Positions 56,037 through 64,000 are shown, counted from the first letter of the stretch. The stretch is DNA of 64,000 nt from Phytopseudomonas seleniipraecipitans (GCF_900102335.1 NZ_FNBM01000001.1:248001-312000); one strand, 5' to 3'. The notes: generated by a model not told the origin, from the letters alone. Made by a program: numbers and translations.

Positions 56037-56930
56037 TTGCTCGATTACAAGTTGCTGGCCGCCCTTGCGGCGGTCGTCGAACAAGCCGGCTTCGAGCGCG
56101 GCGCCCAGGTGCTGGGTCTTTCGCAGTCGGCGGTGTCGCAGCGCATCAAGCTGCTGGAAGCACGTGTTGGCCAACCGGTATTGCTGCGCGCGATGCCGCC
56201 GACGCCTACCGATGTCGGTCGGCGTCTGCTTAACCACGTGCAGCAGGTGCGACTGCTCGAGCGTGACCTGCAGGAGCAGGTACCCGCTTTGGAGGCCGAG
56301 GGTGAAACCCAGCGGCTGCGCATTGCGGTCAATGCTGACAGTCTGGCCACTTGGTGGGCGAAGGCCGTAGCGGAGTTCTGCGCGAGCCACCGCGTGCTGC
56401 TGGAATTGGTCGTCGAGGATCAGCAAGTCGGCCTCAAGCGCATGCGCGCTGGCGACGTCGCCGCCTGTGTGTGCGCCGCGGAGCGACCGGTGTCCGGTGC
56501 GCGCAGCCTGGCGCTCGGCGCCATGCGCTATCGGGCCATGGCCAACCCGCAGTTTATCGCCCGGCACTTTCCACAGGGCGTGACGGCCGAACGATTGGCG
56601 CGGGTGCCGGCTATCGTGTTCGGCCCGGACGACCAGTTGCAGCACCGCTACCTGAATGAACTCGGCCTGACGGGCAGCTTTCTGCATCACCTGTGTCCGT
56701 CCTCGGAAGGCTTCGTTCGCCTGACTGCCGAAGGGCTCGGGTGGGGCATGGTGCCCGAGCCACAAGTGCACGAAGCGATGGCCAGCGGCGCGTTGGTCGA
56801 GCTGCTCGCCGACCGGCCCATCGACGTGCCGCTGTACTGGCATCACTGGCGCAATGGCGGCGAACTGCTCGACCGCCTGACCGGGCATTTGCATCGTCAT
56901 GCCGGCGATTATCTGGTGCCGTTGGCGTAA
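56037..56930 (+). CDS. argP: LysR-type regulator ArgP (IciA)
   Basis: A 297-residue LTTR: winged helix YKLLAALAAVVEQAGFERGA, LGLSQSAVSQRIKLLEARVG (recognition helix), then effector domain. ATG is absent: the start is TTG at 56037, with AGGA 7 bases upstream and an in-frame stop (TAG 56025-56027) immediately before it, so no longer form is possible. It should control argO, 153 bases away, in response to arginine/lysine. Confidence 0.93.
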   Translation: MLDYKLLAALAAVVEQAGFERGAQVLGLSQSAVSQRIKLLEARVGQPVLLRAMPPTPTDVGRRLLNHVQQVRLLERDLQEQVPALEAEGETQRLRIAVNADSLATWWAKAVAEFCASHRVLLELVVEDQQVGLKRMRAGDVAACVCAAERPVSGARSLALGAMRYRAMANPQFIARHFPQGVTAERLARVPAIVFGPDDQLQHRYLNELGLTGSFLHHLCPSSEGFVRLTAEGLGWGMVPEPQVHEAMASGALVELLADRPIDVPLYWHHWRNGGELLDRLTGHLHRHAGDYLVPLA

Positions 56931-57133
56931 GAGCCTGCTCGATGCCTGCTGCACGTCGGTGATGCTGCGTTGATGTCGGGCTCAGAAAGCTCGGTATAAC
57001 AAGCAACTGCACTTCTTCGCCCGCTTTCGCCTCGCCGGGCGCCGGCTGTGGCTCGCGAGGCTTGGACAGGTTGTACTTGGTCTGCCCCGTAGCGATAGTT
57101 TTATAGTGCGCCGACGAGCGAGCGGAGAATGTA
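56931..57133. repeat. Intergenic repeat, copy C (most degenerate)
   Basis: The 203 bases between argP and the dehydrogenase gene carry a diverged version of the repeat seen at 19700-19945 and 20990-21135: GATGCTGCGTTGATG, AGCTCGGTATAACAAGCAAC, and CGCCCGCTTTCGCCTCG. Similarity is weak and judged by eye. Confidence 0.4.
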
Positions 57134-58120
57134 ATGAAGATTTTAGTCACCGGAGCAAGCGGTTTCATCGGCGGGCGCTTTGCTCGGTTTGCCCTGGAGC
57201 AAGGGCTCGACGTGCGTGTGACCGGGCGCCGCGAAGACGCGGTGGAGCACCTGGTGCGCCGCGGCGCGCAGTTCGTGTCCGGTGACCTGAGCGATCCAGA
57301 AGTAGCCCTGTCGCTGTGCAGCGACGTCGAGGCTGTGGTGCATTGCGCCGGGGCCGTCGGCGTTTGGGGCCGCTACGACAGCTTCCACCGCGGCAATGTA
57401 CTGCTGACCGAGAATGTCATCGAGGCGTGCCTCAAGCGCCGGGTCCGCCGGCTCGTTCACCTGTCGTCGCCGTCGATCTATTTCGATGGACGCGATCATG
57501 TCGGCCTGCGCGAAGAACAGGTGCCCAAGCGTTTCTCCAGCCATTACGCACGCACCAAGTTCCTGGCTGAACAGCGGTTGTTTGGTGGGCAGGAGTTCGG
57601 TCTGGAAGTAATCGCGTTGCGCCCACGCTTCGTCACCGGCGCGGGTGATGTGAGCATCTTTCCGCGGTTGATCGCCATGCAGCGCAAGAAGCGCCTGGCG
57701 ATCATCGGCAACGGGCTGAACAAGGTCGACTTCACCAGCGTGCACAACCTCAACGAGGCACTGTTCAATGCGTTACTGGCCGCCGGGCCGGCGCTAGGCA
57801 AAGCCTATAACATCAGCAACGGCGCGCCAGTGCCACTCTGGGATGTGGTCAATTACGTGCTGCGCCAGCTCGAACTGCCAGTGGTCACCCGCCATGTGCC
57901 GATCAGCCTGGCGCGCAGTGTGGCAACGCTCAACGAAGGCCTTTGCAGCGTGCTGCCAGGGCGTCCCGAGCCTGCGATATCGAGGCTGACGGTGGACGTC
58001 ATGAGTCGCAACTTCTCTCTCGATATCAGCCAGGCGCGGGAACAGCTGCACTACGAGGCCAAGGCCGATCTGTGGTCGGCGCTGGACGAGTTCTGCCGCT
58101 GGTGGCGGGCGCAGAGTTAG
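57134..58120 (+). CDS. NAD(P)-dependent epimerase/dehydratase-like (extended SDR)
   Basis: A 328-residue extended short-chain dehydrogenase. The nucleotide motif is TGASGFIG at residues 7-14, active-site tyrosine and lysine in YARTKFLAEQ near 139, with VVHCAGAVGVWG near 75 and LVHLSSPSIYF near 115. The downstream ALRPRFVTGAGD and KVDFTSVHNLNEA resemble the 3-beta-HSD/sterol-type branch. The C-terminal half contains LPVVTRHVPISLARSVA. Substrate unknown. RBS is weak; ATG at 57134. It is separated by 166 bases from the coiled-coil gene downstream. Confidence 0.88.
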   Translation: MKILVTGASGFIGGRFARFALEQGLDVRVTGRREDAVEHLVRRGAQFVSGDLSDPEVALSLCSDVEAVVHCAGAVGVWGRYDSFHRGNVLLTENVIEACLKRRVRRLVHLSSPSIYFDGRDHVGLREEQVPKRFSSHYARTKFLAEQRLFGGQEFGLEVIALRPRFVTGAGDVSIFPRLIAMQRKKRLAIIGNGLNKVDFTSVHNLNEALFNALLAAGPALGKAYNISNGAPVPLWDVVNYVLRQLELPVVTRHVPISLARSVATLNEGLCSVLPGRPEPAISRLTVDVMSRNFSLDISQAREQLHYEAKADLWSALDEFCRWWRAQS

Positions 58121-58286
58121 GCAATGCCGTTCCGGTCGGCAGGCTGCCACGGAACCTCAGCGGCTCCATGCAGGTCTTGTGGCATTGCCGCGCTTCCTTC
58201 GCGAGGTGCGACACTGAAGCGCCCCGTGCGAATCGGTATACTGCGCGGCAATCTGCCCCCACCGTGGTTTTCTCAAGGTCTTTCTC

Positions 58287-59159
58287 ATGCGTAACGATGC
58301 CCACGACGACTTCGATGACGTGCCCAGCCTGAAGCCGGATCCGCGTGATCAGGATGATTTCGACCCCGAGCCGCAGCCCTACGCCCGTGCCGCGGCGCCC
58401 GCCAAGGCGGCAGCCGCACCGCGTGCGCCCAGCACTGGCCCGCTGTGGGCGCTGGTCGGTGCGCTGAGCATCGCGCTGGGCGCCGTAGGCTGGTGGAGCT
58501 TTCAGCAGATCAACCTGATGGAACAGCAACTGGTCGCCACCCAGGAGAGCTTCGCGCGTATCAGCGAGGAGGCGGCAGGCCGCATTCAGGACATCTCCGG
58601 CAAGGTGGTGGCAGCTGAATCCAACGTCACCACCGGCAGCGAGGCCTTGCGCCTGCAAGTGCGTCAGCTGGAGAACAAGGTCGCCGAACTGACCAAGCAG
58701 CAACAGGCCGCGGGTGGTCAGCAGAGTGGCCAGGACAAACGCATCGAACAGTTGGTCGCCGACCTCAAGGCGCAACAGGGCGACAGCGGCAAGTACGACG
58801 ACAGCCTGAAAACGCTGAGCACCGAGCAGGGCTCGCTGAAAAGCGAACTGGCAGCCGTTAAGAGCGAGCTGGCCACGTTGAAAAGCGTCCAAGGGGACGC
58901 CGGCAAGCTGGCCGCTCAGGTCAAGAGCCTGACGGGTGAAGTCGACGCCTTGAAGAAAGCCGGCAACGCAACCAATCCGGCCGTCGACCGCCTGGAGCAG
59001 GACTTGCTCGTGCTCAAGAGCCAGCTGGATAATCGCCCGGCGCCCAGCAACAACAGCGGCACGGCCGAGTTCGATGCGTTCCGCGCGCAGACCACGCGCA
59101 GCGTGAATACCCTGCAGGCGCAGATACAGAACCTGCAGCAGCAAATCGACGCTCGCTAA
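58287..59159 (+). CDS. Single-pass membrane protein with long coiled coil
   Basis: A 290-residue protein: an acidic, Pro/Ala-rich N-terminal tail (residues 1-50), one transmembrane helix GPLWALVGALSIALGAVGWW at 51-71, and a long coiled coil from about 75 to 290 (QLENKVAELTKQQQAAGG, ELAAVKSELATLKSVQGD, VNTLQAQIQNLQQQIDAR). Annotated in some genomes as an ATPase, but no Walker motif is present. Probably inner-membrane with the coil in the periplasm. Function unknown; a structural or tethering role is possible. It ends at a strong terminator. Confidence 0.8.
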   Translation: MRNDAHDDFDDVPSLKPDPRDQDDFDPEPQPYARAAAPAKAAAAPRAPSTGPLWALVGALSIALGAVGWWSFQQINLMEQQLVATQESFARISEEAAGRIQDISGKVVAAESNVTTGSEALRLQVRQLENKVAELTKQQQAAGGQQSGQDKRIEQLVADLKAQQGDSGKYDDSLKTLSTEQGSLKSELAAVKSELATLKSVQGDAGKLAAQVKSLTGEVDALKKAGNATNPAVDRLEQDLLVLKSQLDNRPAPSNNSGTAEFDAFRAQTTRSVNTLQAQIQNLQQQIDAR

Positions 59160-59179
59160 GTCGGATTGGCGCCGATACG

Positions 59180-59212
59180 AAAAGGCCCGCGTGAGAACGC
59201 GGGCCTTTTTTA
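59180..59212. terminator. Bidirectional terminator between the coiled-coil gene and xenB
   Basis: AAAAGGCCCGCG / TGAGAA / CGCGGGCCTTTT with T's on both sides. It ends both convergent transcripts. Confidence 0.9.
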
Positions 59213-59226
59213 TTGCGCAGTGAATG

Positions 59227-60276
59227 TCACAGGCGCGGGTAGTCGATATAACCAACCGGGCCGGGGGCGTAGAAGGTATCACTGTGTGCTTCGTTCAACG
59301 GCGCGTCCTGGCGTAGGCGCTCGGGCAGGTCCGGGTTGGCGATAAAGGGCACACCGAATGCAACGGCATCCGCTTTGCCGCTGGCCAGCCAGGCATTCGC
59401 TTGCTCCTTGGAGAAGCGCTCGTTGGCGATGAATACGCCGCCAAAGGCTTCTTTCAGGCTTGGCGACAGGCTGTCGTCGGCTTCCCGTTCGCGGGCGCAG
59501 AGGAAGGCGATGTTGCGTTTGCCGAGCTCACGGGCCACGTAGGTGAAAGTTTTCGCGCGGTCGGAGTCGCCCATGTCGTGGCTGTCCGCACGTGGCGCCA
59601 GGTGTACGCCGACACGGCCCGGTTGCCAAACGCTGAGCACCGCATCGGTGACATCCAGCAGCAGGCGTGCACGGTTTTCCAGCGAGCCGCCGTAGTTGTC
59701 GGTGCGCTGGTTGGTGCTGTCCTGCAGGAACTGGTCGAGCAGGTAACCGTTGGCAGCATGGATTTCCACGCCATCGAAACCGGCCGCCTTGGCATTTTCC
59801 GCACCCTGGCGGTAGGCCTCGACGACATCGGCGAGTTCTTCGCTTTCCAGGGCGCGCGGGGTCACGTAATCCTTCATCGGACGAATCAGGCTGACGTGGC
59901 CGGAGGGCTTGATGGCGCTCGGCGCGACGGGTAGCTCGCCGTCCAGGTAGGACGGGTCGGAAATCCGCCCGACGTGCCACAGCTGCAGCACGATCTTGCC
60001 GCCGTTGGCATGCACGGCCTTGGTCACCGCGCTCCAGCCGCGCACCTGGTCATCGGACCAGATGCCCGGGGTATTCGGGTAGCCCACACCCATCGGCGTG
60101 ACCGAGGTGGCCTCGCTGATGATCAGGCCGGCCGAGGCGCGCTGTACGTAGTACTCGGCCATCAGCGCATTGGGCACGCGGCCTTCGTCGGCGCGGCAGC
60201 GGGTCAGAGGCGCCATGATGATGCGGTTGGCGAGTTCCAGGTCGCCGATCTTGATCGGGTCGAACAATGTGGTCAT
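59227..60276 (-). CDS. xenB: Xenobiotic reductase XenB (Old Yellow Enzyme family)
   Basis: A 349-residue FMN-dependent ene-reductase that reduces nitro-esters, nitroaromatics and alpha,beta-unsaturated compounds with NAD(P)H. N-terminus MTTLFDPIKIGDLELANRII, active site HAANGYLLDQFLQ (the usual H-x-x-N pair), STNQRTDNYGG and GVHLAPRADSHDMGD match the XenB branch. The site often reads HGANGY; here it is HAANGY. Last gene of the arsR-MFS-xenB transcript: 17 bases after the MFS stop. Confidence 0.94.
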   Translation of the reverse strand: MTTLFDPIKIGDLELANRIIMAPLTRCRADEGRVPNALMAEYYVQRASAGLIISEATSVTPMGVGYPNTPGIWSDDQVRGWSAVTKAVHANGGKIVLQLWHVGRISDPSYLDGELPVAPSAIKPSGHVSLIRPMKDYVTPRALESEELADVVEAYRQGAENAKAAGFDGVEIHAANGYLLDQFLQDSTNQRTDNYGGSLENRARLLLDVTDAVLSVWQPGRVGVHLAPRADSHDMGDSDRAKTFTYVARELGKRNIAFLCAREREADDSLSPSLKEAFGGVFIANERFSKEQANAWLASGKADAVAFGVPFIANPDLPERLRQDAPLNEAHSDTFYAPGPVGYIDYPRL

Positions 60277-60293
60277 AGCCTTGATCCTCGGGG

Positions 60294-61460
60294 TTATTCG
60301 TTGAGTACGGTGTGCAGAGCGGGTGTTCGGGTGGAAAAGGTCAGCAAGGTGGCGATCAGCGCCAGGCCGGCCAGCAGGGCGGCGGCCAGCGGCACGCTGG
60401 TAAGGCCGTAGCCACCGGCGATCACCAGCCCGCCGACCCATGCGCCCAGGGCATTGCCTAGATTGAAAGCGCCGATGTTCAGGGTCGACACCAGGGTCGG
60501 CGCAGCGGCGCCGTAGGTGACCACGTTGACTTGCAGAGCAGGCACGGCAGCAAAGGCGGCCACGGCCCAGAGAAACAGGGTGATTTCTGCCGGGATCAGT
60601 GCCTGGCTGCTCCAGCTGAATAGCGTGGATATCACCGCCATCGCGAGGAACACACCGAGCAGCGTGCGCTTCAGGTTGCGGTCCGCCAGGCGGCCGCCGA
60701 GCACATTGCCGAGCGTCAGGCCGAGGCCGATCAGTAGCAGCGTCCAGGTCACCCCGCGCGGCGATACGCCGGTGACTTCACCGAGCAGTGGCGCGATATA
60801 GGTGAACAGCGTGAACATCGAGGCGGCGAACAGCGCTGTGGTGCTCAGCGCCAGCCACAAGCCGCCGCCGCGCAGTGCTGCAATCTCACGGCGCAGGTTG
60901 GCGCGCGGCTCGTCGGTACGGCGCGGCAGGGCCAGCCACAGGCCGATCAAGGCAATCACGCCGATCAGGGTCACCGCCCAGAAGGTCGAGCGCCAGCCGG
61001 CTGCCTGGCCGAGGGCCGTGCCCAGCGGAACGCCCAATACGTTGGCCAGGGTCAGGCCGGTGAACATCATCGCCACCGCCGAGGCGCGGCGGTTGGCCGG
61101 TACCAGGCTGGCGGCCACCACCGAGCCGATGCCGAAGAAGGCGCCGTGGCACAGGGCGGTAATCACCCTGGCGACCATCAGCATCTGGTAGTCGCTGGCC
61201 ATGGCACAGAACAGGTTGCCGGCGATGAAGATGCTCATCAGTGTCAGCAATGCGGCCTTGCGCGGCCAACTGGAGGTGACCAGGGCCATGAACGGTGCAC
61301 CCAGCGCTACGCCCAGGGCGTAACCGGTGACCAGCCAGCCGGCGCCAGGAATCGACACGCCCAGGTCGGCGGCGACTTCAGGCAGCAGGCCCATGATGAC
61401 GAATTCGGTGGTGCCGATCGCGAATGACGACAAGGCGAGGACGAGTAGGGCGGCGGGCAT
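60294..61460 (-). CDS. MFS transporter (AraJ/YdhP-like), next to xenB
   Basis: A 388-residue, 12-helix major facilitator. Helix 1-2: SSFAIGTTEFVIMGLLPEVA, ADLGVSIPGAGWLVTGYALG, the usual start of the AraJ/SotB branch. Motif-type segments SSWPRKAALL and FTGLTLANVLGVPLGTALGQ are visible. Second gene of the three-gene operon (30 bases from arsR stop, 17 before xenB start). A probable exporter for an unwanted compound that XenB reduces. Confidence 0.92.
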   Translation of the reverse strand: MPAALLVLALSSFAIGTTEFVIMGLLPEVAADLGVSIPGAGWLVTGYALGVALGAPFMALVTSSWPRKAALLTLMSIFIAGNLFCAMASDYQMLMVARVITALCHGAFFGIGSVVAASLVPANRRASAVAMMFTGLTLANVLGVPLGTALGQAAGWRSTFWAVTLIGVIALIGLWLALPRRTDEPRANLRREIAALRGGGLWLALSTTALFAASMFTLFTYIAPLLGEVTGVSPRGVTWTLLLIGLGLTLGNVLGGRLADRNLKRTLLGVFLAMAVISTLFSWSSQALIPAEITLFLWAVAAFAAVPALQVNVVTYGAAAPTLVSTLNIGAFNLGNALGAWVGGLVIAGGYGLTSVPLAAALLAGLALIATLLTFSTRTPALHTVLNE

Positions 61461-61490
61461 GCCATCAGCTCCTTGAGTAGGGGGCGTGGT

Positions 61491-61802
61491 TCAGAGTTGT
61501 TCGCCGAGCAGGCGAAGGAAGGCGGCGATGGTGGCGTCGTTGCGCTTGAAGAAATTCCACTGGCCGACCTTGCGGCTGGTCACCAGGCCAGCGCGCTGCA
61601 GGGTGGCCAGGTGCGCCGATACCGTGGATTGCGACAGCCCGGTGCGTTCGTCGAATTTGCCGGCACACACGCCGATGTCGAACGCGTGGTCCTGCTGGAC
61701 GAAGTACGCCTCCGGCTCCTTGAGCCAGCGCAGGATGTCCCTGCGTACGGGGTGGGCAATGGCCTTGATCACCTCGTCGAGATCGATGTCGGCAGCGCTC
61801 AT
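61491..61802 (-). CDS. ArsR-family repressor of the MFS-xenB operon
   Basis: A 103-residue winged-helix repressor. The HTH segment SQSTVSAHLATLQRAGLVT and wing RKVGQWNFFKRN are clear. It has one Cys (GVCAGKFDE, near 46) and no ELCVCDL metal motif, so it does not look like an arsenic sensor; redox or electrophile sensing through that Cys would fit the reductase target, but is inference. It is the first gene of the operon and has a strong dyad operator candidate 46 bases upstream of its start. Confidence 0.92.
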   Translation of the reverse strand: MSAADIDLDEVIKAIAHPVRRDILRWLKEPEAYFVQQDHAFDIGVCAGKFDERTGLSQSTVSAHLATLQRAGLVTSRKVGQWNFFKRNDATIAAFLRLLGEQL

Positions 61803-61847
61803 GAACTCTCCTGATATCGGTGCAACGCAATATCGCGATGCGGCGAA

Positions 61848-61875
61848 CTGTATATCGGAGCTTGGCGATATACAG
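61848..61875. promoter_or_regulatory. Candidate ArsR-type operator
   Basis: CTGTATATCG and CGATATACAG are perfect 10-bp inverted arms around an 8-base spacer. A second, weaker ATATCG-containing set lies nearer to the start codon (ATATCGCGAT near 61830-61839 and GATATCGG near 61813-61820). Strong evidence for autoregulation of the operon. Confidence 0.7.
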
Positions 61876-61958
61876 ATCGTTCAGGCAGATAGTGCCTATC
61901 GACCGGCGTGATGGACGGGCACTCGCTACGCGCAGCCTGAAGATTTAAGCTGCCCGAC

Positions 61959-62540
61959 ATGAATTACCTCGCACACTTGCACTTGGGCGGCGACGCGCCC
62001 GCCGAGCTACTCGGCAGCCTCTATGGCGATTTCGTCAAAGGGCCGCTGGCCGGGCAATGGCCGGCCGCCATCGAGGCGGGCATCGCGCTGCACCGGCGAA
62101 TCGACGCTTTTACCGACAGTCACCCGCTGCAGGCGCAGGCCCGTGCGCGTTTTCCGGCACAGCGTCGGCGCGTTGCCGGAATTTTCCTCGATTTGTTTTT
62201 CGATCACTGCCTGGCGCGCGATTGGCAGCAGTACAGCGATCAACCGCTGCAGCGTTTTACCAGCCGTGTGTATGGTGTGCTGGCCGCCGAGGCGCAGTTG
62301 CCGGGCAACCTGCAGCACATCGCCCCGCGCATGGCTGCGCAGGACTGGCTCGGCAGCTACCGGGATTTCGAGGTGTTGGAGCAGGTGATCGCCGGCATGT
62401 CGCGGCGTTTGTCACGACCGGGCTTGCTGGACGGTGGGCTGGAAGATCTGCGTGGTCTGTATGAGCCGCTCAGTGATGACTTCAGCGCGTTCTATCCAGC
62501 GCTGATGCGCTTCGCTCGCGAGCAGCGCGCCCAGCTGTAG
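61959..62540 (+). CDS. acpH: Acyl carrier protein phosphodiesterase
   Basis: A 193-residue HD-like hydrolase (DUF479/AcpH) that removes 4'-phosphopantetheine from acyl carrier protein. Diagnostic segments MNYLAHLHLGGDAPAELLGS, LYGDFVKGP, IALHRRIDAFTDSHPL, and FLDLFFDHCLARDW contain the conserved His/Asp residues. ATG at 61959. It is divergent from arsR and ends 6 bases before the convergent GntR gene. No strong RBS. Confidence 0.93.
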   Translation: MNYLAHLHLGGDAPAELLGSLYGDFVKGPLAGQWPAAIEAGIALHRRIDAFTDSHPLQAQARARFPAQRRRVAGIFLDLFFDHCLARDWQQYSDQPLQRFTSRVYGVLAAEAQLPGNLQHIAPRMAAQDWLGSYRDFEVLEQVIAGMSRRLSRPGLLDGGLEDLRGLYEPLSDDFSAFYPALMRFAREQRAQL

Positions 62541-62546
62541 AGCACT

Positions 62547-63500
62547 TCAGTCCTCGCTCTGCAGGCCGAGCCGTTCCAGTAGCGCCGGATTGAGCTTGTT
62601 ACGTCTGGCACCTTCGAGGTGGGCGCGCAGCCTATCTGCTGCGCCAAGGCGATCGCCACGTTCGATCAGGTCGAGGATTTCCAGGTGCTCCAGCACCTGT
62701 TTGCGGCGCGTCGGGCGCGGCAGATCAACGCGGTACTCCACCAGCCTGCGCAGGCCGTTCAGGCGTTTCAGCGATTGCAGCAGAAAGCGGTTGCCCGAGA
62801 ACCCGGCAAGGATTTCGTGGAATTTCGAGTTAGCCTCGAACAGCTCCTGGGTGGTCATGCTCAAATAGCCCGTCTCGGCGATGTATTCCTGCTGCTGGCG
62901 ACACAGCGCCAGCACCTTCTGGTCGACCTGGAAGGTCGGTGACAGCAGGCCCGCCGGCTCGATGGTCACGCGAAAGGTGAAGCTTTCCTCGTAGGCTTCC
63001 ACCGAGTCGATCACCGGCAGCATCTTCCAGCCCTGGCCGGTGCGTTGCTCTGCCCAGCCTTCTTGCTGCATGCGCAGCAACGCCGAACGCAGCTCGCTGC
63101 GCGACACATCGAACTGGCGCATCAAGTCGATTTCGCTGATGTGCTCTGGGAGCTGCCGCGCCACGCGCAGCTCGACGAATTTCATGTACACCGAATGCTC
63201 TTCGGCCTCGGCGATTTCCAGCACCAGATCGTTGAGGTCGTCCGCGGCGCGGGCGAGGAAGAAGCCGCGGTTGCGGTCATGTTTGAGCATGCCGCGTTCG
63301 GTGAGGTGGCCCAGCACTAATTTCACCGGTGTACGCGAGGTGTTCAGCGTTTGCGCCAGCTGTGATTCGGCAAGGTGGTGGCCCACCGGCAGCCGCTCGT
63401 GGCGAACGTAGGCGATGATCTCGCGGGCGACACGTTTTTGCAGGGCAGTGAGCGTCATCGAATGGGTGCTGTCCTGGGCCTTGGCGTGGGAAGTGAGCAT
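62547..63500 (-). CDS. GntR-family regulator with two winged-helix-like segments
   Basis: About 317 residues from ATG 63500. N-terminal HTH: LAESQLAQTLNTSRTPVKLV followed by LGHLTERGMLKHDRNRGFFL. A second HTH-like stretch ISEIDLMRQFDVSRSELRSA then LLRMQQEGWAEQRTGQGWKM follows, and a C-terminal FCD-like helical domain (FTFRVTIEPAGL, HEILAGFSGNRFL) ends the protein. Two DNA-binding-like units in one FadR-type protein are unusual. The start may also be at 63458 (MTLTALQ), nearer the first helix. It is divergent from an AbrB-type membrane gene, which it probably controls. Confidence 0.85.
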   Translation of the reverse strand: MLTSHAKAQDSTHSMTLTALQKRVAREIIAYVRHERLPVGHHLAESQLAQTLNTSRTPVKLVLGHLTERGMLKHDRNRGFFLARAADDLNDLVLEIAEAEEHSVYMKFVELRVARQLPEHISEIDLMRQFDVSRSELRSALLRMQQEGWAEQRTGQGWKMLPVIDSVEAYEESFTFRVTIEPAGLLSPTFQVDQKVLALCRQQQEYIAETGYLSMTTQELFEANSKFHEILAGFSGNRFLLQSLKRLNGLRRLVEYRVDLPRPTRRKQVLEHLEILDLIERGDRLGAADRLRAHLEGARRNKLNPALLERLGLQSED

Positions 63501-63864
63501 TGCCGCATGGCTGATCGTCACCACGCAGGGACAGCATTCTGCTACGGAATCAGCGCTTCGCAAAGTGGCAGTGGTGGCAAGATTGCTCGGTCTTTTATTG
63601 TTTTATATTTCAATTAAGAGCAATATTGTTGCCGTCGATCACTGATCGAAACGCTCTATATCGATGATCCGGTTCGATATGGCGGATTCCGACCTGAACG
63701 ATATTGCGACAAAGATCAGCAAAGTTATTGGTCAAGGTGCTTTCAAATCCCCGCCGCGCCCGATCAGCCTGAGCACCCTCGCGCTCGGGCCCCGATCAGC
63801 AACACCAGACAAGCGCGCCTGAGCGCAAGGCCAGGCCGCAGCACACACCATCTGAGAGGACTGC
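63501..63864. promoter_or_regulatory. Divergent promoter region with ATATCGA dyad
   Basis: A 364-base gap between the GntR start and the AbrB-type start. ATATCGA and TCGATAT (63658-63680) are perfect 7-bp arms with a 9-base spacer. The area 63590-63700 is AT-rich. Probable GntR operator; no gene seen. Confidence 0.5.
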
Positions 63865-64000
63865 ATGCACAAAAGCCACTGGCTGAACTACCTCGGAACG
63901 CCTCTGGTAGGCGCACTTGGCGCGTTGATCGCCAGCGCCATCGGTTGGCCGCTGCCGTGGATGATCGGCTCGCTGGTGGCGGTGATTGTGCTGCGCTGCA
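63865..64000 (+). CDS. AbrB-family membrane protein, N-terminal part (cut by window end)
   Basis: The visible 45 residues begin MHKSHWLNYLGTPLVGALGA and continue with hydrophobic IASAIGWPLPWMIGSLVAVI, the typical first helix and WPLPWMIGSL pattern of the AbrB (PF05145 type, formerly called ammonia monooxygenase) family of membrane proteins, whose transport role is not proven. GAGAGGA precedes the ATG at 63865. The rest lies outside the window. It is divergent from the GntR gene. Confidence 0.7.
   Translation, partial: MHKSHWLNYLGTPLVGALGALIASAIGWPLPWMIGSLVAVIVLRC

Noticed and set aside
55281..56954. A 557-codon frame extending argO upstream over argP
   Set aside because: The added part is the antisense of argP, which is clearly coding. 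The normal ArgO start is ATG 55883.

Overview
The window reads as a chromosomal segment of a Pseudomonas species (gammaproteobacterium, high GC, dense coding). The evidence is a complete wspABCDEFR chemosensory operon followed by prfB and lysS, an lptF/DUF4398 lipoprotein pair, a ppc-adk-tsaB neighbourhood, and a bifA-sodB-argO/argP-xenB-acpH block. From memory, each of these matches gene neighbourhoods of P. aeruginosa, but here they are joined in a different overall order. I see no rRNA or tRNA gene, CRISPR array, prophage, transposase or integrase.

Region by region. 1-15.5 kb: the 3' end of sbcD, then about 10.9 kb of accessory genes, then sbcC and a small ankyrin-like gene. The accessory stretch holds a chemoreceptor, a GntR regulator divergent from an amidohydrolase and a carboxylate transporter, a PQQ sugar dehydrogenase, a secreted cyclophilin-like protein, and a LysR regulator divergent from an MFS pump and an alpha/beta hydrolase. 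sbcD and sbcC are normally neighbours, so this looks like an insertion into a repair operon. 15.6-20.8 kb: opgD (periplasmic glucans), yaeQ, recJ and a DUF533/TerB-like gene. 21.1-31.3 kb: the Wsp surface-sensing operon, which ends in the diguanylate cyclase WspR, with a second membrane diguanylate cyclase directly tail to tail. 31.4-45.8 kb: prfB (with its programmed +1 frameshift), lysS, a lipoprotein plus a QEGLA-motif putative metallopeptidase, lptF and its partner, ppc, adk, a class C acid phosphatase, tsaB and a DUF72 protein. 45.9-51.2 kb: a four-gene imelysin / di-haem oxidoreductase / DUF1513 locus with a Fur-like box, probably for iron. 51.2-62.5 kb: bifA, sodB, an EamA transporter, divergent argO/argP, a short-chain dehydrogenase, a coiled-coil membrane protein, an arsR-MFS-xenB operon with a clear operator-like dyad, and acpH. 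62.5-64 kb: a GntR regulator divergent from a cut-off AbrB-type membrane protein.

Themes. c-di-GMP turnover is well represented: WspR and the neighbouring cyclase make it, and BifA degrades it. DNA repair (SbcCD, RecJ) and translation (RF2, LysRS, TsaB) form the housekeeping part. Four local regulator/transporter/enzyme modules look like catabolic or detoxification units. Two families of small intergenic repeats are present: a roughly 92-bp MITE-like element in two inverted copies, and a degenerate longer repeat in three places. I did not find a convincing wholly new system. The best leads are the split sbcD/sbcC locus, the imelysin locus in which one paralogue has lost its motif histidine, and the lipoprotein-QEGLA pair.
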